Source: Oceanipulchritudo sp049975345 (GTDB taxonomy: Bacteria > Verrucomicrobiota > Verrucomicrobiia > Opitutales > Oceanipulchritudinaceae). Taken from it: DNA of 27,303 bases. A program made the translations under genes and the position numbers. The notes under the pieces were generated by a model that was not told where the DNA came from, searched no databases, and was given only the letters and a program-made list of their open reading frames with translations. How positions within the stretch are numbered: position 1 is the first letter of the stretch; each line of letters starts with the position of its first letter. Where the stretch lies: contig JBNGDP010000039.1 in the NCBI GenBank assembly GCA_049975345.1, positions 1 through 27,303 on the forward strand. Reading direction: 5' to 3'. Positions 1 through 9,500 of the stretch are shown here, piece by piece.

Positions 1-108
1 TTTTTGGAACATATGTTGTCCATGGCCAACAATGAACCTTTCGCACGCAACGCCACCGACGAGGAACGAGCCCTGTCGTTTCTTGTACGCCACCAGAGGG
101 GCCGCTTG

Positions 109-1638
109 ATGCCGCCCATGACAGTACCTGCAAAGCCGCCAAAAGCGGGCCCGGGCATGACGTCCCGGTTCGCTTTTCTCGCCGCTTGTCTGCTGGCCGG
201 CAACGCCGCGGCCCAGTCCGGCGGCAGCCTGCTCGTCAACACGCGCCTGCATCCGTCCGAGCACCTTGCCAACGGCCAGAGCCTGCAGATCGACCTGCGC
301 GACTATTTCCAGTTTTACCCGCCCCCTGGACCGGTCGCCACCCTTGCTATTCGGATGCCGGTGCCGGATGGTGAACGCAGTTTCATGGTGGGAACCGAGC
401 TCGTCGATGTCATGTCCTACAAGCTCGCCGCCGGCGGGACCTACACCGACATCGACGCGGTCTCCGCCTCGGATTTCGAGTGGCGCGACCACGCGGTCCA
501 GTATAGGATGCTGGCCGACAGGGCCCCCGTGGCGGTGGCCAATTTCATGACTTACGCGGCCGACGGGGTATACAACAACACGATTGTCCACCGCAACGAG
601 ACCACCGGCAAGGTCTTCCGCCCAAGCGGGTTCTCCCCCTTTGTCGCACTGCCAATCATACAGGCGGGCGGATTCCGCCTCTACGACACCGACGCCTATC
701 TCCTCGAATGGGTCCCCACCCGGCCGGCAATCGTGTTCGAGGAATCCCTCGACAACACCCTCGGAACACTGGCCATGGCGAGGACTTCGAATCCCGACTC
801 GGCCACCTCGCAGTTCTTCGTCAACCTTGCGGACAACACCGCTCTTTTCGGCAGTGCCTACACGGTTTTTGCTGAACTGCTTGAACCGGACAGCGCTCTT
901 GCGGTGCTTGCGGAATTCGCCAACTCCCCGGTTTTCGACCTCAGCACGTCCTATCCCAACGGCCAGCCAAACATTTTCCCGTCACTGCCGTTTTCATTTC
1001 TGCCGCTCTACACGCCCGACTGGAACAACAAGGACAGCTTTGCCCGCTTCTCCACAATCAGCGTGGCGCCTGGCAATCCGGACGGGGTCAGCTACAGCTG
1101 GACCTTCATCGACCCGGATCCGGATGAGCCGGGCATAAGCGAGGAGGAAGCCGCCAACCGCGCCAACTTCGATATCCTGCTGGAGGGTTCCATCCTGACC
1201 GTCAACCGCCACGACACGGGCCAGGTCGCCATCGAGGTGACCGGCAGTTCCGGCGACCAGTCCCGCTCCTTCCGCATGCGCCTGGTCGCGTTCGAACCGG
1301 ATCCCGTCTCGCCTTGGGCCGCCTATGCGCCTGTCGAAGGCTGGCGCGACACCAATATCGGCTGGCTCAAGGACGCCTCCCTGCCCTGGATCTATCACCT
1401 CGAACACGGTTGGTGTTACTACAAGGCCGGTGTGACTGGCAGTTACTACCTGTACAGCCCGGCCGGCGGGCTTGGCTGGGTCTACATCACCCCCTCCGCC
1501 TATTCCTGGATGTACGCCTTCCGCTTCAGCAGCTGGATCTACTACCTCAAGGACAGCTCGGACGGCACCGTCCGCTGGTTCTACCACGGCGGCGATCCCA
1601 GCTACGGATTCGATGGCTGGTTCAAGCTGCCCGGGTGA
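109..1638 (+). CDS. Secreted cyclophilin-type peptidyl-prolyl cis-trans isomerase with Trp/Tyr-rich tail
   Basis: This is a predicted exported peptidyl-prolyl isomerase, which would help protein folding in the periplasm or at the cell surface. From the ATG at 109 it is 509 residues. A hydrophobic stretch (FAFLAACLLAG) ending in AAAQS, about residues 20-37, looks like a cleavable signal peptide. The cyclophilin domain covers about residues 130-270. It carries the family landmarks APVAVANFMTY, IVHRN, IIQAGGF, LAMAR and SATSQFFVNL. A middle region follows, and the last ~110 residues are packed with Trp and Tyr (GWCYYKAG, GWVYITPS, SWMYAF, WIYYLKD, RWFYHGG). I believe I have seen such tails in secreted Opitutales proteins, but I cannot verify that here. 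The start is uncertain. ATG 109 has GAGGGG seven bases upstream. ATG 157 would leave a shorter, cleaner signal peptide but has no ribosome site. The frame is also open to position 4 and possibly beyond the window. Confidence 0.8.
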   Translation: MPPMTVPAKPPKAGPGMTSRFAFLAACLLAGNAAAQSGGSLLVNTRLHPSEHLANGQSLQIDLRDYFQFYPPPGPVATLAIRMPVPDGERSFMVGTELVDVMSYKLAAGGTYTDIDAVSASDFEWRDHAVQYRMLADRAPVAVANFMTYAADGVYNNTIVHRNETTGKVFRPSGFSPFVALPIIQAGGFRLYDTDAYLLEWVPTRPAIVFEESLDNTLGTLAMARTSNPDSATSQFFVNLADNTALFGSAYTVFAELLEPDSALAVLAEFANSPVFDLSTSYPNGQPNIFPSLPFSFLPLYTPDWNNKDSFARFSTISVAPGNPDGVSYSWTFIDPDPDEPGISEEEAANRANFDILLEGSILTVNRHDTGQVAIEVTGSSGDQSRSFRMRLVAFEPDPVSPWAAYAPVEGWRDTNIGWLKDASLPWIYHLEHGWCYYKAGVTGSYYLYSPAGGLGWVYITPSAYSWMYAFRFSSWIYYLKDSSDGTVRWFYHGGDPSYGFDGWFKLPG

Positions 1639-1641
1639 TGC

Positions 1642-1704
1642 GGGTTGCACCCTCCGAGGTAGGGGTAAACCCCATAGACCGGGGTTCGGTTTATCGCCTA
1701 TGCT
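1642..1704 (+). promoter_or_regulatory. Tandem 7-2-7 operators plus -10 box of the two-component/ndvB operon
   Basis: A near-perfect inverted repeat, TAGGGGT-AA-ACCCCAT, lies at 1660-1675. A weaker copy (GGGTT-GC-ACCCT) lies at 1642-1653. The two centres are exactly 20 bp apart, so both would face the same side of the helix. TATGCT at 1699-1704, 23 nt after the proximal repeat, is a plausible -10 box. There is no good -35 box, as expected for an activator-dependent promoter. The predicted start near 1711 leaves a ~125-nt leader before 1836. The motif recurs at four other promoters in this window. The regulator assignment (the response regulator at 5877) is inference. Confidence 0.6.
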
Positions 1705-1835
1705 CCTGGACAAGCCAATGGGACGCCCCATCACAGTACCGTGCAACAAAAATCACCCGACTCCTCCCGGCCGCGGCAGGAAAAACGCCTCACACGAATT
1801 CCCTTGTAGTGTGCGTTGAGGAGAACTAATTTGAT

Positions 1836-4496
1836 ATGGTGGTTGCTTCCGGAACTTTGAGAAAGAAGGAAACGCTTGCGGTGCGGGAAGGCACCGGGAA
1901 AGCGGATGAGCCGGCCTTTCCCGTTGTGGGCATCGGGGCCTCAGCGGGAGGGCTGGAAGCCCTTGAGCAGTTTTTCGCCCATACACCCCCAAGCTGCGGC
2001 ATGGCCTTCGTCGTCATCCAGCATCTTGACCCGACCCGTGAGGGAATGATGGCGGAGCTGTTGCAGCGAGGCACGCTGATGCCGGTTTCCGAGGCGGAAG
2101 ATCGCACGCCGGTGCGTAAGGACCATGTCTATGTGATTCCGCCAAACAAAGACATTTCCATTCTGCACGGGGTTTTGCATCTGCTGGAGCCGACGGCCCC
2201 GCGCGGATTGCGCCTGCCGATTGATTTTTTCCTGCGCTCCCTCGCGCTGGATCAGCGGGAGCGCAGCATCGGCGTGATTCTTTCCGGGATGGGGTCCGAC
2301 GGCACCCTCGGACTGCGGGCCATCAAGGAGACTGGAGGGCTCGTCCTTGTGCAGGATCCCCAGACGGCGAAGTGCGACAGCATGCCCAGAAGCGCCATTG
2401 ATGCGGACCTCGCCGACATCGTGGCTCCGGCGGGTGAGATTGCCGCGAAGATCCTTGCCTGGGTGCCGCGCAAGCCGATGGCGGCCGACAACAAGGAGTT
2501 CCTGCAGGAGAGTGCGTGCAGCGCGCTGGAGAAGGCGGTGATTCTCCTGCGCGAGCACGCCGGTCACGATTTTTCGCACTACAAGCGAAACACCCTCTAC
2601 CGGCGGATCGAGCGCCGCATGGGCATCCACCAGATCGACCGGATCGAGGCCTATATCCGCTACCTCCGCGAAAATCCGCAGGAGCTGGATTTGCTCTTCA
2701 AGGAATTGTTGATCGGGGTGACGAGTTTCTTCCGCGACCCGGCCGCATGGGACCGCCTGCGCGAGATTGCCCTTCCCGCGCTTTTGTCGGGGCGCTCCCC
2801 GCGCAATCCCCTGCGCGCATGGGTTCCAGGTTGTTCGACCGGCGAGGAGGCCTACTCGCTGGCCATGGTGATGAAGGAGGCGGCCGACGCGCACCAGCCC
2901 GATGGCCATAGCCCGATACAGGTCTTCGCCACGGACCTCGACAAGGACGCCATCAACCGGGCGCGGGCCGGGATCTATCCCGAGAATATTTCCGCCGATG
3001 TACCGGCGGCGCAGCTGGCGCGGTTCTTCATCCAGGATGGCAATGGCTACCGGGTCTCACCGGAGATCCGCGAGTTGGTCGTCTTCGCGCCACAGAACCT
3101 GATCATGGATCCGCCGTTCACGAAACTGGATCTCCTGAGTTGCCGTAATCTCCTGATCTACCTTGGTCCCGGGATGCAGCGAAAACTGATCCCGCTCTTC
3201 CACTACAGTCTGAACCCGGACGGGATTCTGTTTCTTGGCAGCGCGGAAACCATCGGTGAGTTCACCTCGCTGTTTTCCCCCGTCGATGCCAAGGCGCGCC
3301 TGTACCGTCGCCTTGAATCCAAGGAACGGCATCATCCGCCTGAGTTTCCGGCGACATTCAGCGAACCGGGATCCGGGCGGACGGATGCGCCGCGCAACTC
3401 AAAGCCGACCGCGAGCCTCCAATCAGTGGCCGACGAACTGGTCCTGCGGTCCTACGCTCCGCCGGCGGTTCTCGTGGACGACAAGGGGGACATCCTCTAT
3501 GTCAGCGGCCGCACGGGAAAGTATCTGGAGCCGGCTGCCGGCAAGGCGAACTGGAACCTCTTCGCCATGGCCCGCGAGGGCATGCGCAACGAGCTTTTCG
3601 GCGCGTTTCAAAAGGTGCTCCGCAAGGAGGCGCACATCAGCGTCCGTGGTCTGCGGCCCGATGGCATGGCGAAGGGAAAGGCCGTGGATGTTGAAATGGA
3701 ACGCCTTGATGGCGAGGATGAGCTGCAGGGCCTGGTGATGATTGTCTTTCATGATGTCAACCTGCCGGCAGCAGTGAAAGGACGCGGGCGCTCCGCAGCG
3801 GTGCTTGCCGCGGAGCCGCTTCTGGAGAAACTCAGGCGCGAGCTGCATGCGTCGCAGGATGACGCGCGGCTGACCCGCGAAAGCATGCAGACCGCCCAGG
3901 AGGAACTCCGTTCGGCCAACGAGGAACTGCAGTCCGCCAACGAGGAGCTGCAGTCCACCAACGAGGAATTGATGACCTCGAAGGAGGAAATGCAATCGCT
4001 GAACGAGGAGCTGCAGACGGTGAATGCCGAACTGCAGGCCAAAGTCGATGAATTGTCGCGGGCAAGCAGCGACATGAAGAACCTCCTCAACAGCACCGAC
4101 ATCGCCACGGTGTTCCTCGACAACGACCTGAACGTGCGGCGGTTCACCGAACGCGCAACGGCCATCTTCAAGTTGATTCCCGGAGACCTTGGCCGCCCCA
4201 TCACCGACCTTTCCTCGCGCCTGTCCTATCCCAATCTGGAGGAAGATGTCCGGGATGTATTGCGCAAGCTGGTTGCGTCGGAAAAACCCGTGGCCGCCAG
4301 CGACGGCGCATGGTTCACGGTGCGCATCATGCCTTACCGGACCTTGGACAACCGCATCGACGGCGTCGTCATCACCTTCGCGGACATCACTGCGGCCAAG
4401 CGCCGTGAGGCGGGGTTGCGGAGCCGCCATGCCGAGTTGGAGTCCCGCGTCTTGCGCGCCGGCAAAAATCCGGATGGAGATCCCGATGTCAACTAG
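1836..4496 (+). CDS. CheB-CheR-PAS fusion signalling protein (no kinase domain)
   Basis: An 886-residue cytoplasmic signalling protein. Residues ~28-210 are a CheB-type methylesterase with a complete Ser-His-Asp set: S36 in GASAGG, H63 in QHLDP and D155 in GMGSDG. Residues ~220-490 are a CheR-type methyltransferase with the SAM-binding GCSTGEEAYS (332-341) and DPPFTKLDLLSCRN. A degenerate PAS-like region (~530-640) follows. A long coiled coil built on a seven-residue N-E-E-L-Q-S-x repeat (~685-740) leads to a PAS domain (~745-855). Homologous fusions often continue into a histidine kinase, but here the protein stops and the kinase is the next gene, which it overlaps by 11 bases. No chemotaxis receptor or cheA/cheW gene is present, so the methyl substrate is unknown and a stress-sensing role is more likely than chemotaxis. 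GAGGAG lies 12 bases before the ATG. Confidence 0.9.
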   Translation: MVVASGTLRKKETLAVREGTGKADEPAFPVVGIGASAGGLEALEQFFAHTPPSCGMAFVVIQHLDPTREGMMAELLQRGTLMPVSEAEDRTPVRKDHVYVIPPNKDISILHGVLHLLEPTAPRGLRLPIDFFLRSLALDQRERSIGVILSGMGSDGTLGLRAIKETGGLVLVQDPQTAKCDSMPRSAIDADLADIVAPAGEIAAKILAWVPRKPMAADNKEFLQESACSALEKAVILLREHAGHDFSHYKRNTLYRRIERRMGIHQIDRIEAYIRYLRENPQELDLLFKELLIGVTSFFRDPAAWDRLREIALPALLSGRSPRNPLRAWVPGCSTGEEAYSLAMVMKEAADAHQPDGHSPIQVFATDLDKDAINRARAGIYPENISADVPAAQLARFFIQDGNGYRVSPEIRELVVFAPQNLIMDPPFTKLDLLSCRNLLIYLGPGMQRKLIPLFHYSLNPDGILFLGSAETIGEFTSLFSPVDAKARLYRRLESKERHHPPEFPATFSEPGSGRTDAPRNSKPTASLQSVADELVLRSYAPPAVLVDDKGDILYVSGRTGKYLEPAAGKANWNLFAMAREGMRNELFGAFQKVLRKEAHISVRGLRPDGMAKGKAVDVEMERLDGEDELQGLVMIVFHDVNLPAAVKGRGRSAAVLAAEPLLEKLRRELHASQDDARLTRESMQTAQEELRSANEELQSANEELQSTNEELMTSKEEMQSLNEELQTVNAELQAKVDELSRASSDMKNLLNSTDIATVFLDNDLNVRRFTERATAIFKLIPGDLGRPITDLSSRLSYPNLEEDVRDVLRKLVASEKPVAASDGAWFTVRIMPYRTLDNRIDGVVITFADITAAKRREAGLRSRHAELESRVLRAGKNPDGDPDVN

Positions 4497-5865
4497 TTCA
4501 AAGCTACCTCACGAGCAGGCCGCCCTGCGCCGCCGGGCGGAGAAGAGGCTGCGCGCAGTGGCGCCGGCACCGCCGCAAGGCGACCCGCGCCGCCTCATGC
4601 ACGAACTGCAGGTACACCAGATCGAGCTGGAGATGCAGAATGAGGAACTGCGCGATGCACGCACCCGCCTCGAGATGCTGGTGGAGAAATTCACCGACCT
4701 CTATGATTTCGCGCCGGTGGGCTACTTCTCGCTTGATGCATCCTCCCGCATACACCAGGCAAACCTGACCGCTGCGGCGATGCTCGGGATCGAACGCTCA
4801 CGCCTGCTCAGACGGCTCTTTTCCGGCTTTGTAGCCCCCTCCAACCGCCCGGTCCTGAGTGATTTCCTGCGTGGGGTTTTTGAAGGCGGTGACAGGAAAG
4901 TGTGCGAATTGGCGCTGGACAAGGGGGCGGACAGTACGGTTTGGGTCGATTTGCAAGGGACGCTCTGCGTGCAACCGGACGTGCCGGAGCCCCTCTGCCG
5001 GCTTGCCGTCTCCGACATCACCGCGCTGAAACGCGCCGCGGAGGCGCAAAGCCGCGTGGAGGCATTGAAGGCGATCAACAACGCCCTGGAGGCTGAAATC
5101 TTGAGGAGAAAGGAAGTCGAGGAAGACCTCCGGAAAAGCCGGAAGCGCCAAAGCAGCCTGCTTGCGAAGGCCTTGCAGATGCAGGAACAATTGCGGCTCC
5201 TCTCCCACCAGTTCCTGCACATACAGGAAGAGGAGCGCAAACGCATCAGTCTCGATTTGCACGATGAAGTAGCGCAGACGCTTGTGGCGATAAACCTTCA
5301 TCTGGCGTCCCTGGCGCGCGATTCCGCGGCCAACGACAGCCACCACATGCGGGAAAGGATCGTCATAACACAGAAACTGGTGGAGCAATCGGTTGAAAGG
5401 GTGCACCAATTCGCCAAGGACTTGCGCCCGACTGTGTTGGACGACCTCGGGCTGATCCCGGCCCTGCGGACCTGTTTAAAGGACTTCTCCGGGCAGACGG
5501 GAATTCCGTTTCAACTGGCGACACCCGGTGATCTGAAGCCCCTCGACAGCACGCCCGCCACGGTGTTGTATCGCGTGGCGCAGGCCGCCTTGTCAAACGT
5601 CGCCGAGCACGCCGAAGCGACGGAGGTGCGCCTGGCAATCCGGCAAACGCGCCGCCTGCTGCACATGGAGGTCAGGGACAACGGCAAGGGGTTTAACCCC
5701 AAATGCAGGAACTCGGGCATGAAGGCGAACCGCCTGGGGTTGATCGGGATGCGGGAGCGCATGGAAATGGTGGGGGGCAAGCTGCGTGTCTCCTCGGCGC
5801 CCGGCACGGGAACCACCGTCCATGCATCACTGCCGGTGCAATCGGCCAGTCCGGCCAGTTCCTGA
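4486..5865 (+). CDS. PAS domain sensor histidine kinase, HisKA_3/NarX-like
   Basis: A 459-residue soluble sensor kinase with no membrane segment seen. The N-terminus contains the phrase HELQVHQIELEMQNEELR, common at the start of PAS kinases. It is followed by a PAS domain (~residues 60-190) and a coiled coil (~190-250). The HisKA_3 dimerisation domain has the sequence RISLDLHDEVAQTL, with the likely phosphorylated residue H259. The C-terminal HATPase domain shows DNGKGF and LGLIGMRERMEMVGG. This class pairs with NarL/FixJ-type regulators, and such a regulator is the next gene, 11 bases downstream. The start at 4486 is chosen because GGAG sits about six bases upstream and the ATG overlaps the end of the CheB-CheR gene, so the two are translationally coupled. 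The signal is unknown. The CheB-CheR-PAS protein may feed into this kinase (inference). Confidence 0.92.
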   Translation: MSTSSKLPHEQAALRRRAEKRLRAVAPAPPQGDPRRLMHELQVHQIELEMQNEELRDARTRLEMLVEKFTDLYDFAPVGYFSLDASSRIHQANLTAAAMLGIERSRLLRRLFSGFVAPSNRPVLSDFLRGVFEGGDRKVCELALDKGADSTVWVDLQGTLCVQPDVPEPLCRLAVSDITALKRAAEAQSRVEALKAINNALEAEILRRKEVEEDLRKSRKRQSSLLAKALQMQEQLRLLSHQFLHIQEEERKRISLDLHDEVAQTLVAINLHLASLARDSAANDSHHMRERIVITQKLVEQSVERVHQFAKDLRPTVLDDLGLIPALRTCLKDFSGQTGIPFQLATPGDLKPLDSTPATVLYRVAQAALSNVAEHAEATEVRLAIRQTRRLLHMEVRDNGKGFNPKCRNSGMKANRLGLIGMRERMEMVGGKLRVSSAPGTGTTVHASLPVQSASPASS

Positions 5866-5876
5866 AAGGATTTATC

Positions 5877-6575
5877 ATGAGAAACCGCATATCCGTGATT
5901 CTTGCCGAAGATCACCTCATCGTGCGCGAGGGGATTCGAAAGCTCCTTGAATCCGAGCAGGACATAACGGTCGTGGGGGAGGCGGGGACCGGTCGCGAGG
6001 TCGTGGCCCTGGTCGCCACACTGCGCCCGGATGTCGTCGTGATGGATATCGCCATGCCGCTGCTCAACGGACTTGAGGCCTGCCGGCAACTTGCGGCCAA
6101 TGCCCCGGGAAGCCGCGTGCTCATGCTCTCGGCGCACGGCGATGACCCTTATGTGGAGGAATCTCTTGAAGCCGGTGCGGCGGGTTTCCTGCTGAAGCAT
6201 GCTCCCGGCATCGCACTGACGCATGCGATCCGCGAGGTTCATGCGGGCCGACGCTACTTCAGCCCGTCCATCCTCCGGCGCTACCAGGACCCGCAAGTCG
6301 GGATCTGTGCGGAACGGGTGCCGCGCAAGCGCCCTCCCCTGACCTCACGGGAACACGAAGTGCTCCAGTTGATCGCCGAAGGAAAGGCCAACAAGGAGAC
6401 CGCCGATGAATTGGGCATCAGCATCAAAACCGTGGAAAAGCACCGCGCCAACCTGATGCGCAAACTCAACATACACGACACCGCGGGCCTCACCCGCCAC
6501 GCCATCAGCACCGGCATAATCGAAAGCCCAGTGCAGACCCTGCCCCCCGGCCGGGCTTTCGAACCACGCGAGTGA
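5877..6575 (+). CDS. NarL/FixJ-family response regulator, LuxR-type HTH
   Basis: A 232-residue DNA-binding response regulator. The receiver domain (1-125) has the acidic pair E11-D12, the phospho-acceptor D57 in VVMDIAMP, a conserved S85 and K107. The LuxR-type HTH (~153-215) has LTSREHEVLQLIAEGK and the recognition-helix region ISIKTVEKHRANLMRKL. The start is clear: AAAGGA lies six bases before the ATG and the kinase gene ends 11 bases upstream. Regulators of this family often bind as dimers to 7-2-7 inverted repeats. Exactly that geometry is found upstream of this operon and of four nearby genes, so it is the best candidate for the regulator of those sites. That link is inference from co-location and site shape. 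Confidence 0.93.
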   Translation: MRNRISVILAEDHLIVREGIRKLLESEQDITVVGEAGTGREVVALVATLRPDVVVMDIAMPLLNGLEACRQLAANAPGSRVLMLSAHGDDPYVEESLEAGAAGFLLKHAPGIALTHAIREVHAGRRYFSPSILRRYQDPQVGICAERVPRKRPPLTSREHEVLQLIAEGKANKETADELGISIKTVEKHRANLMRKLNIHDTAGLTRHAISTGIIESPVQTLPPGRAFEPRE

Positions 6576-6583
6576 TCCTGCCC

Positions 6584-9500
6584 ATGGAACGCCGGGCCAG
6601 GGATATTCGGAATGGAGAAGAAACCGCGGCACGGGGGGACGAGGCGCCACTGCGGGCGGAACTGTTCAGCTCCGAGCAACTGGCCCAACACGCGCTCGGC
6701 CTGGCCGGTCAGCGGATTATGACCGGCGGGCCGGTGCGCCACGGGCTTTTGGCCCGGTTGGACGGGAACGAGAGGAAGCTCCGCGCGTTTAATCGTTCGT
6801 CGGTGGAGGGAAATTCCGGTCCTGGGCGCATCGCCCCCGCGGCCGAATGGCTGTTGGACAACTTTTATCTGATCGAAGAACAGATCCAGATGGCTCGACG
6901 TCACTTGCCGAAGGGTTACAGCCGCGGGCTCCCGTGTCTGGCCGAGGGGGCGTCCGCCGGGTTGCCACGGGTTTATGACCTGGTCCTCGAACTGATCTTG
7001 CACGTCGACGCCCAAATCGATTCCGCGTCATTGAATGCCTTCGTGGACGCGTTCCAATCCGGATGCACGCTTACGGTGGGCGAATTGTGGGCCATCCCGA
7101 TCATGTTGCGGCTCGGGTTGATCGAAAACCTGCAGCGCATCACCGGCCGGCTGGCCCGGGCGCGCGAGGATGCCAACCTGGCGGAATTCTGGGTGGAGCG
7201 GTTGCGGACCATGGCGGAGGAAAGCCCTTCCCGCCTGGTGATCGTGGTGGCGGAGATGGCGAATACCGAGGTTCCGCTCACCAGCTCCTTCGTGGCCGCT
7301 TTCTGTCAGCTTCTGTCACGCCAAAGCCCGGTGCTTCATCTTGCGCGCACCTGGCTGGAACAGCGTCTGGGTGAGAACGCATTATCCATCGAGCACCTGT
7401 CGCATCAGGAGGGCCAGAACCAGGCGGCCGACCAGGTCTCTGTCAGCAACAGCATCACCAGCCTGCGATTTATCGGCTCGATGGATTGGAAACGTTTTGT
7501 GGACGGGCAGAGCCGGATCGAGTCCGCCCTGCGACGCGATCCGGCCGGAGTTTACGCAGCGATGGATTTCGCCACCCGCGACCGCTATCGCCACGTCGTC
7601 GAATCCCTCGCCCGCCACAGCGGGGCTACGGAACCCGAGGTCGCCGGGCGTGCGGTGGATCTGGCGACCGAAAGCGCGCGCCGCAACGGAAGCTGCGATC
7701 GGGCCGGCCACGTCGGTTATTACCTGATCGATGCGGGGCTCCCGGTATTGGAGCGGGCTATCCATGTGCGCTGGCCTTGGCGCCGGTTGGTGGAACGGAT
7801 GATCCACCGCGCACCTTCGACCTTCTACATGGGCGGGATCACCGCCTTGACCTTGCTGGGCGTGTCAGGATTGTCATGGCACATTCAATCTCTGGGCGCG
7901 CCGGGCCCCGTGTTCATTGCCTTCGCCTTGTTGTTCCTGCTCGGAGCCAGCCAGCTGGCGGTCGGATTGATCAACTGGCTCAGCGGCCTGCTGGTCAAAC
8001 CCCACGCCCTCCCGCGCATGGATTTCTCCTCCGGGATCGCACCGGACTGCCGCACCATGACGGCGGTCCCGACCATGCTGAAGAGTTCGGAGGGGATTGA
8101 CCGGCTGATCGAGACGCTGGAGATCCATTTCCTGGCAAACCGGGACCCGCACCTGCACTTCGCCCTGTTGACGGATTTCGCCGACGCACCCGCCGAGGTG
8201 ATGCCCGGTGACGACGACCTGCTCGCACAGGCGCAGGCCGGCATCGAACTGCTCAATCAAAGGCACGCCCCCGAAAGCGGGGGTCGCTTTTTTCTGTTTC
8301 ACCGGCCGCGCCTTTGGAATGACGGCGAAGGCGTCTGGATGGGCTTTGAGCGCAAGCGCGGCAAGCTGGCCGACTTCAATGCGGTTCTGCGCAGCGGTTC
8401 CCGCCACCACTTTTCGGCAATTGTCGGCGACCTCGCCATCCTGCCGTCAATCCGGTACGTCATCACCCTCGATACCGACACCCACATGCCGCGCGATGCC
8501 GCCTGGAAAATGGTGGGCGCGATGGCCCATCCGCTGAACCGTCCGGTCTTGGATGGCGTGCGCGGCATCGTCACCGCGGGATACGGGATCCTCCAGCCGC
8601 GTTTGAGCGTGAGCCTTGCCGGCGCCCGGCGATCGTGGTTTGTGAGGCTCTACACGGGCGAGGTGGGATTGGATCCGTACACGCGGCAAGTTTCAGACGT
8701 GTATCAGGATCTATTCGGGGAAGGTTCGTTTATCGGCAAGGGGATCTACGACGTCGATGCCTTCCGTCTGGCGACCAGGGGACGGTTCCCGCAGAACACC
8801 GTTCTCAGCCACGACCTGCTGGAGGGCTGTCACGTCCGCTCGGGCTTACTGAGCGATGTCGAACTGTACGAGGGGCATCCCGCGCGCTACAACGTGGATG
8901 TGGACCGGCGGCATCGGTGGGTTCGCGGCGATTGGCAGATCCTTCAATGGCTCATGCCAAGGGTTGCGGCTGCCGACGGCCGCCGCATGCAGAACCCCCT
9001 TTCGGCATTGTCGCGGTGGAAGATCCTCGACAACCTCCGACGCAGCCTGGTGCCGCCCGCCCTGGTCCTGCTGCTGCTGGGAAGCTGGTTCGCCCTCCCC
9101 GAAGCCGGCCTGACGGTCGCGCTCGCGGTGGTGGCGATTCTGGCGCTTCCGGCGGTCCTGAGGTCCGGCGCCGATTTCCTGCGCAAGCCGACCGATCTGC
9201 CATGGGCGATCCATCTGCGGGGCGCCGCCGGTGCCGGCAGCCGTCAGGCGGGTCTGGTTTTTCTCTCGGTGGTGATTCTGCCCTATGAAGCCTGGGTCAA
9301 TCTCGACGCGATCGGACGCACGCTCGCGCGGCTGCTGGTCACCCGCAAGCGGCTGCTGCAATGGCAGACTTCCGGCGATTCCGAAGGAAGGGCCCGCTCC
9401 ACCCTCTGCGGGTTTTACCACATCATGTGGATCGCTCCCGCCGTGGCGCTGGCGGGTGGCGCCATCCTGGTCGCTACCCCATCTTTCCAGCCGCTTTGGT

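Noticed and set aside
4444..4500. Frameshift splitting an original CheB-CheR-PAS-kinase fusion into two genes
   Set aside because: The downstream kinase has its own GGAG-preceded ATG and a typical kinase N-terminus with its own PAS domain. The arrangement looks like two true overlapping genes.
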